DNA of 64,000 bases from Tigriopus japonicus (lineage: Eukaryota; Arthropoda; Copepoda; Harpacticoida; Harpacticidae): contig CM021323.1 in the NCBI GenBank assembly GCA_010645155.1, positions 9,363,636 to 9,427,635 of the forward strand, given 5' to 3'. How positions within the stretch are numbered: position 1 is the stretch's first letter; each line of letters opens with the position of its first letter. The position numbers and the translations under genes are program-made. This document shows, piece after piece, positions 47,352-59,910 of this stretch. The notes under the pieces were generated by a model, which ran no database searches, was not told the DNA's origin, and saw only the letters and a list, made by a program, of their open reading frames with translations.

Positions 47352-48293
47352 CTATGGCAGTAGAGACCGAATCGAGTCGCTATTAACCGGGACCACGTTT
47401 CTTGGGTTGGATTTGGGCTCAGGTTTGGCTCGATTAAGCACTTTGAGAAAAGCCGCAGTCTTGGCCCGCATCCGGGAATGAATGTACGCCTTGGAACACT
47501 TGATGTGATAGTGCAGGTAATTGCGGAACAGATGGATCAAATCAATCGTGTTGTCCCGAACCTCTTTCGACGTATGTCTTGGGAAAAGTACGAATGTAAT
47601 GTACCCAACACCCTCTCCAATGCGTGCATCCGTTTCAGCCAACCCACGGGGAGGATCACGACTAAAGAGCACTTGTGGAGCCGTTGCCGAAGCTCGCCGT
47701 CCCTCTTTAAACTCCTGTAGGAATACCTTGCCTAGGACGATATCATCATCATCTTTGAATATGGTTGAGAATACCACCGTCACGCGATCTGACTTGGCCT
47801 CCACAAACATGGTTTCATCATCACGATAGTGAATGATAGCCGTTTTATGCGCGGCTTCGTCCACTTTTTCTTCCTTGGCTTGCATTTCTTGGAACTCGAA
47901 GTATCTCTCGAACACAGCAGCGAAGCAATGTCGCTTCAGTAATCCAATTTTAGCCACCATGGCCTCCCAATCGTCCGGAATATTGGACAAATCTACTTCC
48001 AGAGTCACATCAAACCCTTCTGGCGAAGAGCTTACGAGGAGTGGCCCGTAAATCACCTGTAGTAACTCATCAGCACCATGACTTTGGAGATCCTTGAAGA
48101 ATTTGAGCGCGATGCTAACATGAATCTTGGTCTTGTCCGGATTGGTGCCCGGGTTAGAGAGTCGGTACTGAACTCCGTCAAAATCTGCCAGGGTCAACAT
48201 TAGACCCTCCGGCTTTTGACCGTCGAGGACATTTTTGATCTTCAGTTTTAACGTCTCTTCCACTATGCGGTTGTTCACTTCCAACAGAATCAT
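47352..48293 (-). CDS. ARPC2: Arp2/3 complex subunit 2 (p34-Arc)
   Basis: 313 aa, one exon, slightly longer than the usual 300. ARPC2 and ARPC4 form the structural core of the Arp2/3 complex, which nucleates branched actin filaments in the cytoplasm. Diagnostic family segments are present in order: [15 protein letters not shown] at the start, FADFDG-type strand ([15 protein letters not shown]), [94 protein letters not shown], and [19 protein letters not shown] before the C-terminus. The start Met matches the conserved N-terminus exactly. It faces channel subunit 2 tail to tail. Ubiquitous expression is expected from the family. Confidence 0.97.
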   Translation of the reverse strand: MILLEVNNRIVEETLKLKIKNVLDGQKPEGLMLTLADFDGVQYRLSNPGTNPDKTKIHVSIALKFFKDLQSHGADELLQVIYGPLLVSSSPEGFDVTLEVDLSNIPDDWEAMVAKIGLLKRHCFAAVFERYFEFQEMQAKEEKVDEAAHKTAIIHYRDDETMFVEAKSDRVTVVFSTIFKDDDDIVLGKVFLQEFKEGRRASATAPQVLFSRDPPRGLAETDARIGEGVGYITFVLFPRHTSKEVRDNTIDLIHLFRNYLHYHIKCSKAYIHSRMRAKTAAFLKVLNRAKPEPKSNPRNVVPVNSDSIRSLLP

Positions 48294-49484
48294 GATGAAC
48301 GAATCCGCAAGCGTGTCTTTAAAATCCTAGCTAAATCAAAAGATTTGCCCAACCTCCAAAGCCAACTAATTGTTAAGCCGACCAGATCGCAGTTTGCAGT
48401 CAAGCGAGTCTTCAGAGCTCAAATATATACAAACACACATCCGGCGTTATCACTCACGGTCGGCTTCTCATCTCTGCTTTTCCTGAGACTTGAATTTCTC
48501 AATTTTCACGACAGGAAACTCTGGATGATGGAGAAGGATGGGTGTCTCTGCTTCGTAATCAGTATTAGAATGTGATTGTGTGTTTTACTATCTCGTGTGT
48601 GTCACTCACACACTCCCTCACTCACAAAATGTATGGACGTGTGCGTATGTGTGTATGTAGGAGGCCGACTCACCACACGCAATCGGCACCTCCTACCTCG
48701 AATTGGAAAGAGATATCTTCCTCTTCTTATTCTACGGCAGCAGCTTGTCGATCGTTCTCTACCACCATCACCTCCTCCTCTTCCTCGTCGTCGTGGTAGA
48801 CGTTCTTCTGGGCGGTCAATGTGGACGGAGCTGGCGGTGTTGGTGGTATCTCTGGCGGCACAGCGGTTGTTCTTTAGGTTCCTTCCTCACTTCTTCTTGT
48901 TCGGCACGAGCTTTTAGGGATTTTCGGCAAGCACTTGCTTCATAATACTGCAGGGCGGTGTGCATGAGTTTAGAGCTGGCAGAATCGGCAGGAAAAAAAC
49001 CGGCGACTCATCAAAGAAGAGTGACCAAAGGGAAAAATAAAAACTAGTCGTTGAAATCATATTATGGAAAGGTTATTAGAGCATCAAGTTGTATTTATTG
49101 AATTAATAGATATATACTTTCATCAATAAATGGACGGTAAAGGTAACTGAATATGGCAGAGAGGAGAGGAGACGAGAGAGGACATCTTACAAATGTGTTA
49201 TTCTTGGAAGAGGCGACGAGTTTGAAATTTAAGAGCATTAATTAGGAGTTTTTAAATTGGAAGGACCTTATACAAGTGTTTCATTCTGTAAGGTCATTGT
49301 TCCTCCCCATGATCGTTCCCAGTTTCAAACCGTTTTTAGAACTGACAATTGACAATCAGGCTCCCTGAAAATATGGAAATTAAGTCAGGCTCTTCGAAGC
49401 TGTGCAGGGCTCCTTGCATGAATTGGGCCCTCAAAGAAAAAGGTGGACCGCCAAAATTTGAAATCTAAAATGAGAAGTCAATTG
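48294..49484. other. Upstream region of ARPC2, no gene seen
   Basis: Contains GT-rich simple sequence (about 48590-48660) and presumably the ARPC2 5' UTR and promoter. No gene was recognised. Confidence 0.5.
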
Positions 49485-49490
49485 TTTATT
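49485..49490 (-). promoter_or_regulatory. Poly(A) signal of the EcKinase-like gene
   Basis: AATAAA on the minus strand 45 bases after the stop codon at 49535. Confidence 0.6.
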
Positions 49491-49534
49491 TTCAAATGCG
49501 GAATAATATACGAAACGAAACGTAACAATGCAAA

Positions 49535-51250
49535 CTAAATAAGGCCCTTGCTCGCTGCTTCCTTGTAAAGATCCAAATACAGTCGCCGTCTCAATGCTCG
49601 TGCTTCTCTAGGATCGATTTTTACACCTTTTCTTGATCTTCTCATGGTGACTAAGCTCTCCAAATCCTTGTCTGAAGCAATGGTAGGCACTTTGCTTAGA
49701 GTCTTGGGACTTAGAGCTATCATTTGGGGTGGGCCATCTCTAGGTCTACTGTTGGAAGCAGGAATAGCCATAGCTCCTTCGTGGTCTTCTTCTTCGGCGA
49801 TGGTCATTTGAATCCCACCTTTGGCTTCGTCGTCATTCTTGTAGACTCTTTTGAGGTCGGGAAACTCTGGTTGGCCTCCAAGTTCAGGGTCATCCAACAT
49901 GAAATCAAAACAGCTATGCAAACTTTGAAAAGCTTCTTCCACGCCATTGTCTTTGGTGTCCTCTATCGAAACAGCCCTGGCCAAGGCTGCCTCATTGTTC
50001 ACTTCCAGATCTTGAATGTTCCCACAAAAGAAAAGACTCAAAGGGATGCTAGCTTTGATGTCCATGAGGTATTCGTCGTAACTTAAGCTAAATTGCTCCT
50101 CGGTAACATTGAGATTCTTTATGGTAGCACAGAAGCAGTTGTAGTATAGAGCAATTGTAGAATCCCAATGATCTCGGCGGAAATGTGGTGTGGTGCTGGA
50201 GAACAGCAGGAAGCAAAGGTCATTGGTGGCCATTCCAATGTGACACATCTGCCAATCAGCCATTATCAAAGATTTCGAGCCTTTGAAATAGAGATTGTTG
50301 TGCCATAGATCCCCATGGATTACGCAACGCATTTTGGTGGGATGACATTGACTGGTTTTATGGAACTCCTCTGGGTTCGACATTTTCAATTCGAACAATT
50401 TACTGAGCTTCTCCTGGCCAGGAATTGACTGCGTTGAATTATAAGAACAAGTGAATGATCTATATGATTAAGGACACGCTTTCTTTTTTATTATACTGAT
50501 ATTTATACCAACCTTGAAAAATTTGCTGCAAGTGACGTACATTTCTTGCAGATATGCCGTCATATCTGCTTGGAACCAAGTGTTTCCTGTTTCACCGTCC
50601 AACACTGGAAAGAGTTCCTCCAATTTGGTTTTCTCTGTTGTCTGATAGGCCACAGAAATGGCATGGAAGGTTGCCAAGTTTTGAACGATTTCTCGGACAT
50701 GTTTGGCTTCCAAAATCATGAGCGATTTGTCTATGCACTTGAAACCGTGTTCAATGAAGTCCTCAAATACCATGACTCCTGTCCCAGTTGCTTCATCGTA
50801 GTCACCGTAGAGGTATTTGGGAACACTGAAGTTGACATCGACAGTTCGATCGCCGTTCGATCTATTCTGAACATATTTCTTAAACAATGGAAGAAGTTTC
50901 TCATGAACGACCAACTCTTTGGTGAACAAATTGTGTCTAATGATCACATCTCTCAAATCCTCGTCACATGGAACGATTTCAACGACGAAATGATATGCTT
51001 CATCGGGTTGACTGGAACATCTAACTGTCACTTTACAGCTCTCGTGAAAGCCATCACAAGGATTCGCTCTTATTTGAAGGAGTGTGATGCCATTGTGAGT
51101 TCCATCCAAATTGTCGGGTATTGGAACTCCCACAACTTTGTACAAAAGGTCTGCGATCCAATCGGCTGTGACTTCAGACAATCGATTAGGAATGGGAAGA
51201 ATCCCCTTGTCCTTCGACGTGTCCATCATTGATGGCACCTTCCCCTTCAA
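49535..51250 (-). CDS. Ecdysteroid-kinase-like (CHK/EcKL) protein
   Basis: Two exons, 51250-50513 (ends TTC AAG|GTTGGT, phase 0) and 50428-49535, 543 aa. EcKLs are aminoglycoside-phosphotransferase-fold kinases proposed to phosphorylate ecdysteroids or detoxified steroids in the cytoplasm. Seen: the N-lobe with FTKELVVHEKLLPLF (helix C), the VMVFEDF hinge, the catalytic loop HGDLWHNN (H284-D286), and the metal-binding DWQ (D304). The normal beta-3 lysine is replaced by glutamate in FVVEIVP (E91), which might weaken ATP binding. The tail after the C-lobe, about 120-140 residues (acidic, then basic, ending RRLYLDLYKEAASKGLI), is longer than usual for the family, which is about 400-450 aa. Met1, Met8 or Met9 could be the start. 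The kelch gene ends 340 bases upstream on the same strand. Confidence 0.85.
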
Positions 51251-51588
51251 ATGTCAGCTGACGATTCCGTTTGTCCCACGGTTGAGGTCGAACTCTGCAG
51301 TCAAAGTGGGCCTAAAACTGCGGGGAGGGCGTTGGGCCCCAGTCTTTCCACTCTCCCAAGTTGTTGGGTCTTAAGGATGTAACGGGACGGTCACTCGCTT
51401 ATTTCTCAGCCTGTTGTCGTCGACCTTGAGTAAATACGCCTCGCGATGGAACAAACGCTATGAAAGGGAGAGAAAGTTAGCAGGCTTTCGTTTGCTGAAC
51501 TTGAACGTCATTCGCACCGAAAGAAGTATGACCTCGTCATGAACTCTCGCATCATTGGGGACCTCCACGAGTAAAACATCAAAAGCGA

Positions 51589-54500
51589 TCAAAAGTTGTT
51601 TGTAATACGCATAAAAAGACTAGAGCGCACGGGATGGACAGAAGCATGGCTGACATTCTCGTATATGAGGTCATCCTGTATTAGCACAGTTGCTATTGTA
51701 GTAAAGGGAGGATTTTCGGTGGGAAATGTAACCGTTTCCCATTCGAGGTTTGATCCAATTCGGTACGCGTAACTGGAGGCATGTTCTTTGTATCCTCCAG
51801 AAATGAGAAGATGAGACTTTGTATTCACCGTTGACGCTAAGAATATCGGTTCTGGTAGGTTTGGACCGCTGGACCACGTCCAGTCACTGAGCGATAACAC
51901 GGACAAGGTTCCGATGTCGTCGCCACCGGCCATAATGAAGACTGAGTCGAATTGAGTTTGAACGAGGCCACAACTTGGACCATCTAACCTAGGCGCTTGG
52001 AGCTCGGGACCAATGATCCATCTACCACCAACCCAATCATAGATATCAAGACGGGTAAGATGACTTTCGTCGTTGGTGTAACCACCGGCAACAATCGTAT
52101 GGGATGAATTGATCTGAACCATACAATGAAGAATTCTTTCCCTTGCCATTTGCGGACCTGTAGAAACCACGCGAAATGCAACTGAGTATCTCCTAATGAA
52201 GAATTTGGACTAACCTTCAACAAGAAGTCCTCGATCGACAATCAGACTTGTATTGAGAAGCACATTATCCAACTGTAATCCACCAGTGATCCAAATCCTT
52301 TCAGAATCAAGCTGAAGAGCTGCGAATTCTGTTCTATCTAGTTTGGCAATGGTTGTGCAATTGTCGAAATTGGAACTCAATTGTTGAAGAAAGCTAAATC
52401 CACCAGCCTCGAATGCAACCAAAGGAGAATTACCCAACTTCAAACTTGACCTGTTTATCGTAAACTCTTCCAATTCTTGAAGACAAGGAATCGGAAGTGG
52501 AGAGCATTGCAATTCCAACGCGACGGAATCCAGGACCAATAAGCCATTTTGCGAGATAACAAGTAAGTGCAATTCTTTATCTAAGAAGCAATGAAATTGA
52601 GAGACATTTAATGATAAGTATCAATAAGTTCATGGAAAAATTTATATACCCTCTATTGTCGAGGTTTCTATTTCCAGTGTCGTGGTTTCTATTTCAAGTG
52701 TCGTGGTTTCTATGGTGGCTTCATCAAAACAGGGACTATCTTTCCTCATCAATCCCACAATGTCCAAAGGAAAACTTGAGGTTGTCGGAGTTTCTTCGAT
52801 GAGATTGAAAATTTTCAAGGTACTGTCAAACTGGTAGAACATGCCATAAGCGTCGTCTTGAACCATAAGAAACAATTGTTCCAATCCAACTTTGACGAAC
52901 TTTGCGTCACGGACATTATTTCTTTGAACCCCGATGGAAGCCAGCTCAGTTGCAAGCAAGTCCGTGGCCGAGAATTGCCACACTTTCATTTGTGTTGATT
53001 GAGGCGTTGAAATGCAAATTACGAATTCCTGGTGTGAAGACGCCTCTTTGAAAGTGTCACAATCAAAAAATGGACTGGATTGAATCTCAGCGCCGGGAAA
53101 AGTGTCTCCTTGATTAGAGATCAACTTTGGTTGGGTATAGCTAATATTGAATTCATCGAAAGCCACGAAGGAATGGGATTCATTGATACGAACGAATTGC
53201 AAATTTTCTTTGTCGATTGGCAACTTGGGACCTGAAAACCAAACAATTAAACCATTTTGTAATTCATTTTGATAGATTGATAACTGAAAATATTTTCACC
53301 TCTGGAAACACCATTGGATGAGATAAAGGTGCCCTCTAATCCTGATGGGTCCATAGAACGTAGCAATAAAGCTGTTGTGGCGTTGAATGAAACTATTTCG
53401 CGGAGTGAACCAAAGAGCTGGGGCTGTGGACTTTGCATGGCGGGCATCCAATTCCCAATATCAAAATCAAATATCTTGCACTCAAATTGCTCGAAGGTAT
53501 TTGCATAGCAAGACCAAAGAGTTTCTTCCAAAACAAAACTCGCAATAGGCCGTATTTCATCAATATTTGGCCGTGGCAAAAGACAGATGGACTGGCGCAA
53601 GTCTGTTGGACTGAAAACTGCCACACCTTCTGGTACAGCCAAAAAAAAGTAGGGTTGCTCTAAGTTGATTTTAAAAAAAGAGGAATTAGTAAAGAATTTG
53701 GCATCTAAGGATCGAGAGTACTACGTAGCTACCTTGAGGTGACGTATTTGTGACCGGAAGAGCTTCCAATAGACTGTTGGGAATTAGCATCGTTACCATG
53801 GATCCTCTGGGATGGCGAAGTTTCTCATTTCTTTCATACCATGTCAGACTCTCCTTATTCAACTCAAAAATGCTGTTGGACTTCAGGGAACCAACGGCTA
53901 ATAATGTGTCTTGAAAAGGAACTATGGAGGCTCCAAACATACGAGCTTCAATTCCAGGACTCATGATCCATTTTCGATCTTGAACATGGAAGATTTCCAT
54001 CGGTAGGCTTCCTTCAAAAGAGTCTCCTTCTCCACCAATCACGACTATTAGCTTGCCAAAATGTGGGGTGTCAATCAAACCACACCCATGTAGTCTTCTC
54101 CCGAATGTAATTGGTTCTAATTCAGTCCAAACCGAAGAATTCATATTGAAGGCAAACACTTCTTTAGACAATTGGTTCTCTTCATTGGACCCTCCAATAA
54201 GGACCAAGTAAGTTGAATTAACTGCCACCAAGCAATGGCCTTTCATAGGTTTAGGCAATAACGGGCCGGGAAATGACTTCTTGCCAGACCTCGAGATAAT
54301 CTCAATAGAATCTAGTAAAGATTTTTCCGCAATATGGCCACCGCCACTAATCCAAAATGTTTCGTGGTCTATCAAGGTTCCGCTTGCAAATGATCTTGAG
54401 GTTGTCAATTGAGTTGCTTTGATCCACTGGTTTTGTTTTGGGTCAAGCTTGAAACAAAAGGAACTGAATGGCGATTTGGTCCCTCCACATACCCATGGCA

Positions 54501-57500
54501 CTCCCTTCAAAACTGCCCCCACCATGCCTGCAGTCTGGGTTGGAAAATTTGAGATGCTTCTGCCAATAAGGTGATTTGAATTGACATTAATTTCCAATGG
54601 GATCACTTCCACTATATCAGTCGTTGTCTCGTCAAATCCAGCCACTGTCAAAAGGTTCGTTGGAACTGGAAGAGGGAACAAGAATCTTACCCTTGACGTT
54701 GTACTATTTTTTCCTATTAGCCTACCTTCAATCTTGGCTGGCTTTATCCCATAAGCAAAAGTGTCAGGAATTAGCATCGCAACAACTGAATTCTTTTTTT
54801 GTACTAGAACTTCCTTTCTTGGTATCAATTCTAGAGTTTCTGGGTTTAATTCCAGGATGCTATCGGATGTAGGACCTCCAACAATCAGTAGAGTTGAGTT
54901 GAATGCCACAGAGGTAGACATTTGAATGTTTTGTTCAGTGATTCCTTCCGTTCTCCAAGTCATTGTTTTCAACGAAAGCATCTCTATAGGCATATGTACA
55001 GACAATCCATCGAACGAAATCCCGCCAATAACCACAATTTCCGATCCTCTTGAACTTTGAATTTTGCCACACGCATGGTAAGATCTAGCCAGGATTATAG
55101 GGTCCATTTCTTGACAAAGTCCTGTCTCTTTGTTGACAAGATGCACTCTGTTATTTGATTGATATGTTTGGTCCATTCCCCCAATCACCATGAAATGTGT
55201 GGAGTTCACATTGACCGCACAATGAGCCATGAGCTCAAACGGTAGATCTGGACCCCGTATAATTTTGTGCCCCTTGACAAGAATTTCGGTTGAATTCAAA
55301 ATCTTTTTTGAAGTGACCGATTGGCCTCCGGTGATCCAAAGCTCATCATTGACTTTATCAGTAAACGAGGCTGCTGTTGTCCTCAGATTTTCCAATTTGA
55401 GGGTTGATGTCTCCCACACATTGGTATATGAGTTCAAGAAGACGCAAAATCCTTTTCGATAAAACCCACCACATACCCAAGGCTTGCCCCCAACAAAACC
55501 TCCCATCGGAGTGGCATGACTGGGTTCAGGAAGGTCCGAGGGATCAGTAACCGTTTGGTTACTTAAGTTTGAATACGGCGAATTTGGACCCGATAGGTCA
55601 ATTATTTCTACGTCCGTGATATGGTCGTCATATTCATCGCAGCCCAAAGCTACCAATAGCTTCGTTCGAAGCTTTTCTATAGGCTCTGTTCGTGCACAAA
55701 AATTGAGATCAAATGATGGGTATGGGTAATTTATCATTGAATTGACTCTGGACTTACTTTCTTGTGGGATGATTCCACACCAGGTTCGAACAACGGGTTT
55801 CTTAATGGTGACCGGGTTTCTAACGTTGTTGCAAATCTCCTTGCTAACTTGGACGCAATCCTCTTTTGTATCTAATTTAGGCACTATCTTTGTCACAATC
55901 CTACACTCCTTTTGTGGTTCCATTTTACATTCTTCGTCTGGGACTTCTTGAATCACCTAAGGTATAAAATAACAATCAATGAAGAACTCCTATCCCCATG
56001 TAACCCTTACACGATAAATTTATGAGAACCGTTTCATTCTTCATTTCGCAAACATTGGGTATTGTCACGATTGGGCAAACTTCGGGTCCACAAATTTTCC
56101 TCGGAAAGTTATAGCACTCGGTCTCTGGTGGGCCAATTTCAAAGGCCTTTGCTTGACGACCACGACATTTCCTTTTCGGGATTCGAGCGCAATTGATTGG
56201 CGTTCCCTGATAATCATAATCGCACACTTCCTCCATTTCCATTCGGCACGATGTTCTCATAGTGGGATCCGTGAAGGTCTCACAAACTATGGATCAAAAA
56301 GAGATCTACTTGGAACACCCTGAAGGCTTTTTGGGCTTATTTAAACGGAGTTACCAGTTTCTTCCTCCATTGAGCATGTCGTGTGTCCTTTGAAATTGCA
56401 ATCCCTTGATTTCTTCTCTTGACAGATCTGCACAGATTTTTCTCTGGCTACGTTCTTGAAGGCGATGTAGCACACTTTTTTAAAGATGGTTTCGCACTCC
56501 TCGACCTAAGAACAAAGCTAACGCTGAGTTTGGTTCCCCTTGCATATAATTTGAATCCACTTTTACCTTCATGGGTTGGTAGATGGTACGATAGCTAGGA
56601 AAACATTCCTCTTCAATGACGTCCTCGCATTTGACAGACTCTTCAAAAGTGACCTCTTCTACCATCATGACCCTCTTCTTACATGTGTAACCTGGAGGTT
56701 TGGTCGGTTCAGGTTTGGCAGTGGTTATTTGATGATTGTCTGGGTTTGGTATCCCGTTAGGAAAAAACAACGAAGAAACCGATCGATTCAAGTTTTGCCC
56801 CAAGAAATCGTGGAGCGCCTAAAACACAAATGCAGTGTCCTCATCATGAGCATTAACATCCATCTTGATTCCATAGATAAGCCATAGATTGTGTTTCTTA
56901 TTGATTGACTTACGTTGCCAATGTTAGAGTGAGCACCAGGAATTGTGAAGTTCTCCTCCGAGTTTTGAAGAAAGGATCCTAACCCCTGTTGGAAAAAAAT
57001 CATGAACACTCATTCTTTATTTCAAGTGAATCGTGACAAGGCTTAGTAACCTGATTAATGACGCCTCCTAAAATCGGAGCAAGAGGGGCCAATGAGGCAT
57101 TTGTACCAAAACTCAAAAGGAGCGGGTTTTGTGCCTATAAAAAGTGAATTTGTCTGTTAACGTATTTTTTATCATAACTAAGTGACTTCACTTACGAAAA
57201 TCCCATCTTGCAGTTTTGAGTTTTGTCCAAGTCCAATATTGATTCCAGTAAGAGGGTCCTAAGTAAGGAAATGATATCTTTTCAGAAATTGATTTTAGAA
57301 TTTTTGTCTCCTTAACAAAACCACTAACCTGGAATAATGGGGAAACATTGCCGAACGTTGGATGAGCTTCTCCATGGTTGACTTGGGAAATCTTTGGCGC
57401 CCCTGTGACCTGGAAAACATTTGCACAAGTTGCTTGATCGTAGTGCTAAAATGCAGGCTGAATTAATAACAAAACAATCTAGGTTTACTGTCATTTTTCA

Positions 57501-58815
57501 AGACGTGAGTAAACTGGAAAGAAATAAATTTTTGTACTTGCGGTGGAAATGATTTAACTTACCAAATTATTGATATCCTCCAGGGTCAAATTTCCGTTCA
57601 ATCCAAATTTGGGAGCAATTTCATTGATCAGCAACTATGCCCAAGAGAGAGGATCGACTTTTCAAAAGGGGTTCTCAAAACTTGAGATATGCACGCAATA
57701 AGTTGACAAGCGATTTCTCACCGGAGCAATTAACTCAAATGGATTAGGAGAGCTTGGCTTGTTGGAACTTTGATGGAAAGGGACCTACAATACGAGTAGT
57801 GCGTACTGATACTTATAAACAAATTGTTGATTGAGTTACGCTCTAGTGTGTGATAAATTTGTCTCAAAATTTTGCAAAATGGTGTAGTCTCGTACCTTTT
57901 CGTATCGAAATGGATTTGGGTCATTTCTATGTGACTGGGTCACCGTCTTCTTTGAACTTGGTAAAGCATTGTTGGTACTAGATGGCAGAAACAAATTGGC
58001 CAACGACTAAAAATGCATTTTCACATCATATTTAGTCAAATCTCAATAAGAAAAAGGCCTCGATAAGGTTGTTCGAATCTCACCTGAAGACCTTCCAAAG
58101 CGTTATTTTGGTAGACAGTTGATGTTTCCGACTCGCTTGAGCCCTTACAAAGTAGTTTATCGTATTAAATGACCACTAGTTTGGCCATCAAAATATAGGT
58201 TTAGCGATATTTACCTTCCTAACACCTCCTGGAAGGTTAACAGGCATCAAAATGGAACTCCATTCGGCTAAAGTTGACGCAATCGAGGGCAACGAATTGA
58301 CAGATTGCTTAAAAAATAAAAATAAAAATCTTGTCATCTCGATTCATTCTTGTCAGATAAATGGTAGTTATATGAGCCAGGGATTCAGGGGTTCCTGTAT
58401 GAGCATACTTTTGAGGGAACCCTTGATGCTTTGGGTTTGGATTGACCATTTCCCAAAACTGATTGGAGGATATTCATTAAACTCAGGGAATCACTACCAA
58501 AGTCATCCTGGAGAAATAAATTTCGATTACTTGTCACCCTTGAGTACCTTGGTGATGATTGAGTTGTACATACCTTTCTGAGAGTTGGTCCTTTGCCATT
58601 CGCTTCCTTTCTGTTAGAGAACAAGGTGCTTTCATGATTTTGTGTATTTCTATATCTCAAGGGTCTCGACATTCTATGCCTAGATCCAAATCCCAAGGAG
58701 ATGGTCAAAAGGATCCATAACAGCTAGGCAAAGAAGATTTTTCATGATTATATAAAGCCTTTTGATACAACAGATTGCTTCTTACCACGTAAAAAGTATT
58801 TTCAAAGGGTCTCAT
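51589..58815 (-). CDS. Large secreted Cys-rich/kelch-propeller protein, 20 exons
   Basis: Coding exons: 58815-58786, 58723-58574, 58507-58409, 58307-58215, 58143-58084, 58006-57896, 57784-57722, 57634-57563, 57409-57329, 57258-57196, 57134-57051, 56985-56914, 56818-56567, 56505-56355, 56286-56005, 55946-53733, 53659-53300, 53231-52650, 52580-52215, 52157-51589; about 1917 aa. Exons 1-2 join to a signal peptide (MRPFENTFYV then LLWILLTISLGFG). Exons 3-12 are short, phase 0 and low in complexity. Exons 13-16 give a Cys-rich region with pairs such as VKCEDVIEEEC and RKICGPEVCPIVTIPNVC. From exon 16, kelch/galactose-oxidase-like blades repeat (WVCGG, LWITGGQ, THFMVIGGMD, EIVVIGGISFDG; then again WVCGG, FWISGGG, LVLIGGS, LIVVIGGEGD), with more divergent blades in exons 18-20. 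The protein is extracellular and its partner is unknown. The junction 56005/55946 is tentative, and an extra in-frame 69-bp intron may start at the GTAAGT near 55760. Confidence 0.82.
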
Positions 58816-59910
58816 TTTCCTCGATCACTGCAAAGAGAGGTGTTTTCAGACCCCCTCCCAAATCTCAACTGATAAATGAGCATTTCCTCACGAGAAGGTC
58901 AGTATGGCAAGTCGAAATGAAAGTAAGTGCTTTTTGGGGGGCATGCACGCGCTATGCATGCATGACCATGTCAAAATTTTCTCCACGCGACAAATACGAA
59001 TAGTTGGGCGCAATTTGATTCAATAGATTATTTCGCTTGCCGGGATCAATGCACTTTATGTTCGTCTATTGATGATTTAATAACCATGAATAATAGATCG
59101 ACACAAAAGACGTAAATGCTTAGTTTGTAGTCTTTTTGGGTCTAGAAATTCATGATTTTTTAATTAGCTAAAATTAAATTAGCAAAAGTGACTTTTTTGT
59201 CCCAAAAATATACAACCTCTGAGCTTTAATATTAGATAAAAATGTATATTCCCCCTTTATCAGCAATGTTTGATGAAAACAATACGAGAACAAACATGAT
59301 TCTCTGCCCGTGTAAATCTGTATGATTAAGAAGATTTTCAAATTTAAATAGTTCAGTTTCACATTGCCATATTCAAAATGAAATACGATTTTTCTCAAAA
59401 AGATATACATAAAAAACTAAGAACTTTTTTCTATCGATCTCAACAACCTCCCACATTTGTTTTTTCTTTACAACTTTGATTTTAAATTCCTGGCCAAAGG
59501 AAGCCAAAAGGTAAAAATAAATACATGTGCTCGGAGTTACGGCCATTAAAACATCCTTTTTCCATTGAGCACAACTTTCGAATTTCTTGTTTATAAAATT
59601 GGTCCATAAGGACACTTTGAAATGAAACCTATAAACTTATAGTCATAGCAATTTTAAAAGAATACTTTTGTTGACCTGCAATTTGTGTGTAATTTATGCA
59701 CATTTCGTTTTCATCTTTGGTCCACTTGTTGCGATTCCCTTATTTGTGTCTTGTTTGTAGCAATTTCTGTTAGTTTTAGGAGTGAAAACAATGAGTGTCC
59801 TTGACAGTTGAGGAAGGATTTATTCTGAACAAATCATGTTTGTGGGCTAATAGAATGTTTTGTGAAAGTGACAAGAGGTCAAAAATAAGTATGTAAAAAG
59901 TCTTTCACTG
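58816..59910. other. Upstream of the kelch gene, no gene seen
   Basis: Presumed promoter of the kelch gene followed by AT-rich DNA. No coding similarity was found. A palindromic GCATGCACGCGCTATGCATG lies near 58943. Confidence 0.5.

Noticed and set aside
58065..58085. GTTCGAATCTC resembling a tRNA T-loop
   Set aside because: No acceptor stem, D-arm or anticodon arm around it, and it overlaps a splice junction of the kelch gene. No tRNA or rRNA gene was found in the window.
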